Origin: Bryobacterales bacterium
GTDB taxonomy: Bacteria; Acidobacteriota; Terriglobia; Bryobacterales; Bryobacteraceae
Direction of reading: 5' to 3'
DNA: 5,545 nucleotides
Assembly: GCA_003132865.1 (NCBI GenBank)
Contig: PKYZ01000819.1
Location: forward strand, 1-5,545
Position 1 is the first letter of the stretch; every line of letters starts with the position of its first letter. A program made the translations under genes and the position numbers. Positions 1 to 5,545 of this stretch are shown here, piece by piece. A model generated the notes under the pieces. The model worked only from the letters and a program-made list of their open reading frames with translations, was not told the origin of the DNA and made no database searches.

Positions 1-2
1 AG

Positions 3-578
3 AACTCGGGGCGCTCCTGCATCAACGCGTCGGGCGTATGGGTGCCATCGCACGCGGCGGAAATCGCCGAGGCGCTGGCCGCGCGTCTGGCCGGCGTCGT
101 ACCGCGCGACGAAGACGACGAGGAGGCGCAGATCGCGCCCTTCGCCAATGCGCCGCTGGCCGAGCGCATCTCGCTAACCATCGATGGTGAACTGGACACC
201 GGCGGAGGGCGCGACATCGCCGCGGCGAGTCGCCAAGGTCCGCGCCTCGTCGCCTTCCAAGGCTGCGCGTACCTGCTGCCTACCATTGTCTTATGCGATT
301 CGCCCGCGCATCCGCTGGCCAACCGCGAATTCCTCTTCCCCTTCGCCAGCGTGGTGCCGGTGAGCCAGGACGCCATCCCGCGCGCCATCGGTCCGAGCCT
401 GGTGGTCACCGCCATCACGCACGACCGCAAGCTGATCGCGCGCTTGCTCGCCTCCCCCGATGTCGGCCGCCTGAACCTGGGCGCGATTCCCACGCATCGC
501 ATCAGTTGGGATCAGCCCCACGAAGGCAACCTGTTCGACCATCTCTACGCCCGCCGGGCGTTTCAGTGCGCGGTATGA
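3..578 (+). CDS. Aldehyde dehydrogenase-family protein, C-terminal part (5' end outside window)
   Basis: The frame is open from the left edge, so the gene starts upstream; a GTG at 42 is an internal Val, not a start. About 191 residues are visible. They begin NSGRSCINASGVW, matching the ALDH active-site signature (G-x-x-C); the catalytic Cys codon is at 18-20. Further on, REFLFPFASVVPV aligns with the ALDH E-x-F-G-P-V segment, keeping the Glu but with Phe replacing the usual Gly. The segment IGPSLVVTAITHDRKL then resembles the family's 'GL...vfT.D' strand-helix, and VGRLNLGAIP resembles 'aG.v.iN...p'. The family oxidises aldehydes, or reduces acyl groups, with NAD(P) in the cytoplasm. The NAD-binding domain lies outside the window, so substrate and cofactor cannot be judged. 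It ends 7 bases before the glycosyltransferase, suggesting one operon. Family membership is fairly sure; specific function is unknown. Confidence 0.8.
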   Translation, partial: NSGRSCINASGVWVPSHAAEIAEALAARLAGVVPRDEDDEEAQIAPFANAPLAERISLTIDGELDTGGGRDIAAASRQGPRLVAFQGCAYLLPTIVLCDSPAHPLANREFLFPFASVVPVSQDAIPRAIGPSLVVTAITHDRKLIARLLASPDVGRLNLGAIPTHRISWDQPHEGNLFDHLYARRAFQCAV

Positions 579-589
579 AAGCCTTATGA
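575..589 (+). other. Double ATGA junction between the ALDH and glycosyltransferase genes
   Basis: The ALDH stop TGA (576-578) lies in an ATGA, whose ATG (575-577) opens a four-codon frame M-K-A-L. That frame ends in the TGA at 587-589, which itself lies in a second ATGA with the glycosyltransferase start ATG (586-588). Ribosomes finishing the dehydrogenase could thus reinitiate locally. The only purine-rich stretch before the 586 start is the weak GAAAG at 577-581. The geometry is seen directly; a coupling role is inference and chance is possible. Confidence 0.35.
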
Positions 590-1875
590 AGATCATGGCC
601 TTCACCGCCGGCGCCGCGCAAATGTATTGCGGAAGCTGCATCCGCGACAACGCGCTGGCCGCTGAACTGAAGAGCCAGGGGCACGACATCGTCCTGCTTC
701 CCATGTATACACCGACGCTCACCGACGAGACCAACGTGGCCGTGCACAAGGTCTTCTTCGGAGGCATCAGCGTGTATCTCGAACAGCACTCCGGTCTGTT
801 CCGCAATACGCCGTGGCTGCTCGACCGCCTGTGGGATTCCGAGTGGGCGCTGAAACTCGCCGCGCGTGGCTCGATCCCGGTGAACCCGCGGCTGCTCGGC
901 GAGATGACAGTTTCCATGCTGCGCGGTGAAGACGGCCTGCAGCGCAAGGAGATCCACAAGCTCGCGGCCTGGCTGCGCAGCGAGCCGGCGCCCGACATCG
1001 TGACGCTGCCGAATTCGCTGCTGATCGGCCTGGCGCGCCCCATCCGCGAAGCCGTGGGCCGCCCGATCTGCTGCACGCTGCAGGGCGAGGACTTGTTCCT
1101 CAGTCAACTTCCGGAACCATACCGCACGCAATCGCTCGATCTGATCCGGGCTAACATCGAACACGTGGACGGCTTCGCCGCGGTCAGCGAATACTATGCG
1201 GGCTACATGTGCGGCTTCCTCGGCATCCCCGAACGTAAGATGCACGTCGTGCCGCTGGGCGTGAATCTGAAGGGCTACGACGCCACGCTGCGGCTGCACA
1301 GCAATTGCTTCACCGTCGGATACTTCGCGCGTATCGCGCCGGAGAAGGGCTTGCACGTGCTCGCCAACGTTTATGTGAAGTTGCGGCGCGAGACCGACTT
1401 CGGAGGCTCTGCCCTGGAAGTCGCCGGCTATCTGGCGCCGGAGCACCGCACCTATCTGCACGGTATCGAGCGGCGCATCAAGGAGGCGGGTCTGGATCAC
1501 GAGTTCCGCTATCGCGGCGTGCTCGACCGCCCGCACAAAATCGATTTCCTGCGCAACCTCGACGTGCTGTGCGTCCCCGCCACTTACGACGAGCCAAAGG
1601 GCTTGTTTCTGCTGGAGGCCATGGCCAACGGCGTGCCTGTGGTCGAGCCGCGCCGGGGCGGCCTCACGGAAATCGTCGAGAAGACCGGCGGTGGTATTCT
1701 GGTGGAACCGGACGACGCGGCCGGCCTGGCCCAAGCCATCTTCTCACTGTGGAAGGACGCGGCCCTCCTAGAGCGGCTAGGAAAGCGCGGCGTGGAAGGC
1801 GTCCGCGAGCATTACAGCGCCGCGCGCATGGCCGCGCGCGCGCTTGAAGTGTACGGAACGATCGCCGCGCAGTGA
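586..1875 (+). CDS. Glycosyltransferase family 4 (GT-B fold) protein
   Basis: A complete 429-residue protein, normal length for GT4 enzymes, which move a sugar from a nucleotide-activated donor to an acceptor such as a lipid, polysaccharide or small molecule. The C-terminal donor-binding domain is clear: VVPLGVN at 221-227, then GYFARIAPEKG at 245-255 with Arg249 and Lys254 as the likely donor-phosphate contacts, and DEPKGLFLLEAMANGVPVV at 335-353. Glu336 and Glu344 of that last segment form the EX7E motif. The N-terminus MKIMAFTAGAAQMYCGSC is typical of an uncharacterised Acidobacteria/Planctomycetes subgroup, with a C-x-x-C (Cys15, Cys18) where most GT4 enzymes have a Gly-rich loop. The ATG at 586 is chosen because the first beta strand (KIMAFTAG) starts there; ATG 595 would cut it. 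No signal peptide or membrane segment is seen. It is probably co-transcribed with the upstream dehydrogenase. Donor and acceptor cannot be deduced. Confidence 0.88.
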   Translation: MKIMAFTAGAAQMYCGSCIRDNALAAELKSQGHDIVLLPMYTPTLTDETNVAVHKVFFGGISVYLEQHSGLFRNTPWLLDRLWDSEWALKLAARGSIPVNPRLLGEMTVSMLRGEDGLQRKEIHKLAAWLRSEPAPDIVTLPNSLLIGLARPIREAVGRPICCTLQGEDLFLSQLPEPYRTQSLDLIRANIEHVDGFAAVSEYYAGYMCGFLGIPERKMHVVPLGVNLKGYDATLRLHSNCFTVGYFARIAPEKGLHVLANVYVKLRRETDFGGSALEVAGYLAPEHRTYLHGIERRIKEAGLDHEFRYRGVLDRPHKIDFLRNLDVLCVPATYDEPKGLFLLEAMANGVPVVEPRRGGLTEIVEKTGGGILVEPDDAAGLAQAIFSLWKDAALLERLGKRGVEGVREHYSAARMAARALEVYGTIAAQ

Positions 1876-1915
1876 CTTGCACCTTCTGTCCGCTGAAGAC
1901 GAGTGTCAAATTTCT

Positions 1916-1929
1916 CGAACTGAAGTTCG
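1916..1929. repeat. Perfect 5-bp inverted repeat CGAAC-TGAA-GTTCG upstream of the sigma gene promoter
   Basis: CGAAC (1916-1920) and GTTCG (1925-1929) are exact reverse complements around a TGAA loop, and the element ends 11 bases before the TATAAT box. No T-run follows, so it is a poor terminator. Its place over the -35 region suits a small operator, and the left arm contains GAAC, the core of many ECF -35 elements. A site this short can occur by chance. Confidence 0.4.
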
Positions 1930-1940
1930 CCGGCATACGG

Positions 1941-1946
1941 TATAAT
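1941..1946 (+). promoter_or_regulatory. Probable -10 box (TATAAT) for the sigma factor-kinase operon
   Basis: An exact TATAAT lies in the only sizeable gap of the window, 35 bases before the sigma gene ATG. Transcription would begin around 1952-1954, leaving a leader of roughly 30 bases. No good TTGACA-like -35 sits 16-18 bases upstream; the nearest candidates (CTGAAG at 1920-1925, spacer 15) are poor, which suggests dependence on an activator or another sigma factor for full activity. The box also overlaps an odd palindrome ATAC-G-GTAT (1935-1943). The rest of the gap shows no RNA gene and no convincing terminator for the gene upstream. Confidence 0.6.
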
Positions 1947-1967
1947 TCTTCACATCGGCTACAACCT

Positions 1968-1971
1968 AGGG
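1968..1971 (+). promoter_or_regulatory. Weak ribosome binding site of the sigma factor gene
   Basis: AGGG ends 10 bases before ATG 1982, a slightly long spacing. It supports this start, as does the in-frame TAG at 1967-1969, which rules out any start farther upstream. The ATG at 1972 is in another frame. Confidence 0.45.
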
Positions 1972-1981
1972 ATGGGCCGCA

Positions 1982-2554
1982 ATGGGACCGGATGGCGAGA
2001 TCACGCGTCTGATTTACGACTGGCAGCGCGGCGCTCCAGGCGCGGAAAGCGCCCTGTTTAACGCCCTCTATCAAAAGCTGCACAGCCTTGCCTTGCAATG
2101 CCTGCAAGGCGAGCGCCGCGATCAAGCCCCAGGCGCCACCTCCCTGGTCCATGAGGCGTACCTGCGGTTCCGTCAAGCGCAGAACCTGGAAATCGTGAAC
2201 AGCAGCCACTTGCTCGCCCTGGCCGCGCAGGTCATGCGCCGCATCGTGGTGGACCGAGCCCGCGCCCGCCGCAGCGAGAAACGCGGCGGCGATGCCATCC
2301 CGATCGAACTTTCCGATGCCCTGGTGGCGCGGGATTCGGAAGCAGACGAGATCCTGGCCGTGGATTTCGCGCTCCGGGACCTTGCCCATCATTCCCCGCG
2401 GAAAGCCCAACTCGTGGAACTCCGCTACTTCGCCGGATTCAGCGAGGAAGAATCGGCCGCCTGCCTGGGGATCTCGGTGCGCACGGTGCGGCGCGATTGG
2501 CAGGTCGCCAGAACCCGGCTTCGGATCGCCATCGATGGAACCCCAGCCGCCTGA
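1982..2554 (+). CDS. ECF-type RNA polymerase sigma factor, Sig-70_X6 (TIGR02999-like) family
   Basis: A complete 190-residue protein, the usual length for this group of ECF sigma factors, which direct RNA polymerase to specific promoters. Region 2 covers about residues 5-100. It includes GATSLVHEAYLRF (51-63), equivalent to the DAEDLVQE block of region 2.2, and a basic helix around MRRIVVDRARARR (85-97). A linker rich in Asp and Glu (104-128) follows. Region 4 covers about 129-182, with ELRYFAGFSEEESAACLGIS (146-165) and VRTVRRDWQVARTRLR (166-181) as the promoter -35 recognising helix-turn-helix. The usual acidic residues of region 2.2 are absent; Thr53 and Ser54 stand there. Members of this family are often encoded beside Ser/Thr kinases in Acidobacteria and Planctomycetes, as here, where the kinase gene overlaps by 20 bases. 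No anti-sigma gene is visible. The start is fixed by the in-frame stop just upstream. Target genes are unknown. Confidence 0.92.
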   Translation: MGPDGEITRLIYDWQRGAPGAESALFNALYQKLHSLALQCLQGERRDQAPGATSLVHEAYLRFRQAQNLEIVNSSHLLALAAQVMRRIVVDRARARRSEKRGGDAIPIELSDALVARDSEADEILAVDFALRDLAHHSPRKAQLVELRYFAGFSEEESAACLGISVRTVRRDWQVARTRLRIAIDGTPAA

Positions 2555-5528
2555 CCGCATTCAGCTTGCGGACGAGGTCTTCTCGGCGGCGCTGGACCTG
2601 CCGCCAGCCGAGAGAACCGCTTTCGTGCGGGAGCGCTGCGGCAACGATACCACGCTTACAGAGACCGTGCTCCACCTGCTCGAGCAATACCAGCGCCTGG
2701 GAGATTTCCTGGAAGCGCCGGCTTTCGCACCAAGCCAACCGCAGGCCGGAGAGTTCCGGCCCGGTGAAGTCCTCAACAACGGCCGCTTTCGCCTGATCGA
2801 ACTGGTGGGCCGCGGCGGCATGGGCGAAGTCTACCGCGCGGAAGACACCGAACTCGCGGATATCGTCGCGTTGAAGGTCCTGCGCTCGCGCTTTCGCGGA
2901 GAGGAACACATCGACGCGCGTTTCCGCGGCGAAATCCGCCTGGCGCGCAAGATCTCCCATCCCAACGTTTGCCATATCTTCGATCTGTTCGTGGAACGTC
3001 GCGGCTTGGATGAGGTCCTGTACTTCACCATGGAGTTTCTGGAGGGCCAGACATTGGCCCGCGCCATCGCCCAGGGCCCCATGGAACCCGCGGCGGCCCT
3101 GGCGCTGGCCCGCCAGATCGCCGCCGGTTTGGATGCAGTCCACCGTGCCGGCATTATTCATCGCGATCTGAAGCCCGCCAATATCCTGCTGGTCCCGGAT
3201 CTGGCTGCGGGCAATGCCGGCGGGCGGCGCGCCGTCCTGACGGATTTCGGGCTGGCGAAAGTCTTTGACGGGCTGACGCCCTCCGGCCACACGCTGCCCG
3301 GCCAAATCGCGGGAACGCCGGAATACATGGCCCCGGAGCAATTTCTGGGCGCGCCCTTGACACCCGCCACCGACGTGTTTTCATTCGGATTGATCGTCCA
3401 TGAGATGCTGTCGGGCAGCCGCCCGCCTTCCGAGCAAAATGTCGTGCGCCTGGCCATGCGGCGCATTTCGGAACCGCCCGAGCCCCTTTCCCGCTCCGTT
3501 CCCGGCGTGCCCGCGGCATGGGATGCCGTGCTTGCCCGCGCTCTGGCGCCCGATCCGGGGAATCGCTATGCGTCTGCCGCGGACATGATCCGGGCACTCG
3601 ACGATTCCGCCGCTTCCGCCCTTCCTCAGCCTCCTCTCCCGCGGCGCGTTTCGCGGCGGACCTGGATCGTCTCCGGAGCCGCCACGGCGGGCGTGGCCTG
3701 TTTGGGCGCGTTCCTGCGCTATATAGAGTGGCCGCCAAAAATTCCGGCGAAACCGCTTGTCATGCTGACGCCCACTACACAGTCGATCGATTCCAACGAC
3801 GGCCCGACTGCGGCCGGCGCCATCGATCTGCTGCTAGCCGACCAACTCCAGCAATCCGCCCACATCCGCATCCTGCCCAAAGACCGCGTGCAAGCATTAT
3901 GGCAGCGCATCGCCGGGGCGGCCGTACGTCTGCCGCCCAAGCTGACGCCCACGCAGGCGAGGGATATTGCCTTGCGCGAAGGCGCGCAGTTCGTGGTCTT
4001 CAGCAATCTCAGCCGGGTGGCCGATGAGCAGGTGTTGGAGCTCCGCCTGCAGTTGATGGGCAACGAGCCCGCGCACGCGCGCAAGGAATGGCCTAATACC
4101 TTTTCGGCGCGGCGCATGAGCGATCTGCCCTCGGCGGTTTACGACAGCGCGTCGTGGGTGCGCCGCACGGCCGGCGAATCGGCGGGCACGATTGAAAACA
4201 GCAGCCGGCATCCGGAAGAATTGACTACTTCTTCCTGGCAGGCGCTACAGGAGTACACGCTGGGCGATGAGGCGTGGGCGGCGTCCAAGAGCGGGGCCGC
4301 GATTCTGCATTTGAAAACCGCGTTGGACCTGGACCCCAAGTTTGCACGCGCGGCATCCCGTATGGCGGATATTCTGACCGCGGAGTCCCGTCCCGACGAA
4401 GGCCTGCCGTATCACGCGATGGCGGCCGAAATCATCGCCGAGAGAAATCTGACGGATCGTGAATCGCTGACTATCAGGGGCTTGTTCGCACTCGATACCG
4501 GCCAAAACAAAGAAGCGGAACAGATCTTCGACCGCTACGCCATCGAGTATGCCGATGACGGGCTCGCGCTGTTCTACAAAGCAACTGCCATCGACCTGCA
4601 AGGGCGTGCCGACGAAGCGCTTCAACTGACCCAGGCCGCGATTGCGCTTGACCCGCATTCGTATAGCTTCCTCATGCAGCGCGCGGTTTATCTGCTCAAT
4701 GGCGGCCACCTTGACGAAGCCGGGGCTCTGTGTGACCGGGCCGCGAAGCTGAAGCCGACGGATTGGACGGACCAATTGCGCGGCGGCCTTGCTCTGGGCC
4801 GATTGGACTTGGCCGGGGTCTGGCGTAGTATCGAGCATATGCGTTCCAACGGATCGCTCACCTATCAGAGCCGGGCTTATGGTTTCGAGGCGTGTCTGCG
4901 AGCTGAGCAGGGCAGATGGGATAAGGCGGAACAACTATTTCGTGATGGCTTGGCCTTCGACTCCAGGATGGGCCTTGGCTCCCAGCCGCAGTTCACAAAG
5001 AATCGCTTATTGGTGCAGTTGTTTCTGCGGCGGCATCAAACCGCCGACGCTGTCCGGCTGTGCGCCGCGATGCTTGCCTCCAAGCCAGGGTATGAGAATA
5101 CCATGAGGGTCGGGTGCATGCTGGCGCAGGCTGGCGAGCCTCGCCGTGCGGAGGGCTGTCTGATCCGGGGCTTACCGAACTGGCCGATTTACAATCATTG
5201 GATCCAGCGCCTGAAGGGTGAAGTGGCGCTTGCGAAGGGAAACGCAGGGCAGGCGTTACAACTGATGCAATCGGCCCCGCCGTCCCGGATCAAGAATGAA
5301 TGGCCTGAGTGCATCGTTCGCGCGGCGCTGGCCTCAGGAGATACAATGGTTACCCGGCAGCATATGAGCACCCTCGTGCGAAATCCCGGCCGCTACTGGT
5401 TTCAGGCCGACATGATCGGCCCGGGCTTCATCTCTTGGGCGCTCGCAATCGGCGGATCGAGCCATCTGCCGGAAGCGGATCTTAAGTTAGCGGAATCATT
5501 AAGGCAGTGTATCGCAAAATTCAACTAG
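2535..5528 (+). CDS. Membrane-anchored Ser/Thr protein kinase with TolB-like and TPR periplasmic region
   Basis: A 997-residue protein that probably phosphorylates Ser/Thr residues in response to a signal. Residues 1-70 form a helical N-terminal region common in acidobacterial kinases. The kinase domain spans about 86-355: Gly-rich loop VGRGGMGEVY (91-100), Lys114 in VALK, Glu133 in helix C, HRDLKPAN (209-216), DFG (237-239), GTPEYMAPE (260-268), Asp280 and Arg344. All key residues are present, so it should be active; it is an RD kinase with Thr248, Ser250, Thr253 and Thr261 in the activation segment. A Pro-rich linker and RRVSRR precede one membrane segment (about 377-394), placing the kinase inside. 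A possible TolB/FlgO-like domain follows (about 406-510), then TPR-like helices (about 565-930), best at 672-707, 709-741 and 781-813. ATG 2535 fits the family N-terminus (MEPQPPDRIQLADEVF); it overlaps the sigma gene by 20 bases without a clear ribosome site, suggesting translational coupling. The ligand and the substrate are unknown. Confidence 0.92.
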   Translation: MEPQPPDRIQLADEVFSAALDLPPAERTAFVRERCGNDTTLTETVLHLLEQYQRLGDFLEAPAFAPSQPQAGEFRPGEVLNNGRFRLIELVGRGGMGEVYRAEDTELADIVALKVLRSRFRGEEHIDARFRGEIRLARKISHPNVCHIFDLFVERRGLDEVLYFTMEFLEGQTLARAIAQGPMEPAAALALARQIAAGLDAVHRAGIIHRDLKPANILLVPDLAAGNAGGRRAVLTDFGLAKVFDGLTPSGHTLPGQIAGTPEYMAPEQFLGAPLTPATDVFSFGLIVHEMLSGSRPPSEQNVVRLAMRRISEPPEPLSRSVPGVPAAWDAVLARALAPDPGNRYASAADMIRALDDSAASALPQPPLPRRVSRRTWIVSGAATAGVACLGAFLRYIEWPPKIPAKPLVMLTPTTQSIDSNDGPTAAGAIDLLLADQLQQSAHIRILPKDRVQALWQRIAGAAVRLPPKLTPTQARDIALREGAQFVVFSNLSRVADEQVLELRLQLMGNEPAHARKEWPNTFSARRMSDLPSAVYDSASWVRRTAGESAGTIENSSRHPEELTTSSWQALQEYTLGDEAWAASKSGAAILHLKTALDLDPKFARAASRMADILTAESRPDEGLPYHAMAAEIIAERNLTDRESLTIRGLFALDTGQNKEAEQIFDRYAIEYADDGLALFYKATAIDLQGRADEALQLTQAAIALDPHSYSFLMQRAVYLLNGGHLDEAGALCDRAAKLKPTDWTDQLRGGLALGRLDLAGVWRSIEHMRSNGSLTYQSRAYGFEACLRAEQGRWDKAEQLFRDGLAFDSRMGLGSQPQFTKNRLLVQLFLRRHQTADAVRLCAAMLASKPGYENTMRVGCMLAQAGEPRRAEGCLIRGLPNWPIYNHWIQRLKGEVALAKGNAGQALQLMQSAPPSRIKNEWPECIVRAALASGDTMVTRQHMSTLVRNPGRYWFQADMIGPGFISWALAIGGSSHLPEADLKLAESLRQCIAKFN

Positions 5529-5545
5529 GTCTTCGACCGCCTGAA

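Noticed and set aside
502..1734. Long minus-strand open frame of 410 codons opposite the glycosyltransferase
   Set aside because: It is antisense to a convincing GT4 gene, in high-GC DNA where long antisense frames are common; its translation is rich in Arg, Gln, His and Ala without a recognisable motif.
1820..1845. Alternating GC-rich run near the end of the glycosyltransferase gene
   Set aside because: Explained by Ala and Arg codons (AARMAARAL) in a high-GC genome; no sign of a functional element.
1882..1909. Divergent minus-strand promoter with TTGACA (complement of TGTCAA at 1904-1909)
   Set aside because: No -10-like sequence at the proper distance (the bases there read AGAAGG on the minus strand), and no minus-strand gene to serve.
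1876..1930. Rho-independent terminator after the glycosyltransferase gene
   Set aside because: The only clear hairpin (1916-1929) has a 5-bp stem and no following T-run; other pairings such as GAC...GTC at 1898-1907 are too short.
2292..2534. Upstream extension of the kinase reading frame to an ATG at 2292 (81 more residues)
   Set aside because: These bases encode the well-supported region 4 of the sigma factor in another frame; the extension is Trp/Arg/Ser-rich and lacks family resemblance, while ATG 2535 gives a typical kinase N-terminus.
1664..2560. Minus-strand open frame of 298 codons across the intergenic region and sigma gene
   Set aside because: It would run through the promoter region and antisense to the sigma factor; no family resemblance and no ribosome site of note.
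2439..3341. Minus-strand open frame of 300 codons opposite the kinase domain
   Set aside because: Shadow of the strongly conserved kinase motifs; composition is of the antisense type.
1..5545. CRISPR array, tRNA/rRNA gene, insertion sequence or attachment site
   Set aside because: No spaced direct repeats, no tRNA-like arms, no transposase motifs or terminal inverted repeats; nearly all bases are accounted for by four plus-strand genes.

Overview
The window is a compact, GC-rich, all plus-strand bacterial segment with three complete genes and one gene cut by the left edge. Protein style points to Acidobacteriota, probably the Bryobacterales/Solibacter side. The clues are a large Ser/Thr kinase with the short helical N-terminal region common in that phylum, a periplasmic TPR half, a Sig-70_X6 type ECF sigma factor fused to it by gene overlap, and a GT4 glycosyltransferase with an MYCGSC N-terminus. 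This assignment is an inference from remembered family patterns, not from a search.

Layout. Positions 3-578 hold the C-terminal part of an aldehyde dehydrogenase-family protein, entering the window almost exactly at its catalytic cysteine. Seven bases later (586-1875) comes a complete GT4 glycosyltransferase; the two read as one operon. The 106-base gap 1876-1981 is the only real intergenic space. It carries a perfect TATAAT box (1941-1946), a small perfect palindrome just upstream (1916-1929), and a short leader, so a new transcription unit starts here. That unit is an ECF-type sigma factor (1982-2554) overlapped by 20 bases by a 997-residue membrane-anchored Ser/Thr protein kinase (2535-5528). 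Only 17 bases follow the kinase stop.

How they work together. The sigma-kinase pair looks like a self-contained signalling module. The kinase domain is predicted to be cytoplasmic, followed by one transmembrane segment, then a TolB-like and TPR-rich region outside the membrane that could sense a protein or peptide ligand. No anti-sigma factor is visible. In sigma region 2.2, where classical ECF factors carry acidic residues (DAED), this one has G-A-T-S. That makes a phospho-switch by the neighbouring kinase attractive, as described for EcfP/PknT in Vibrio parahaemolyticus. The aldehyde dehydrogenase and glycosyltransferase have no evident functional tie to the module beyond adjacency.
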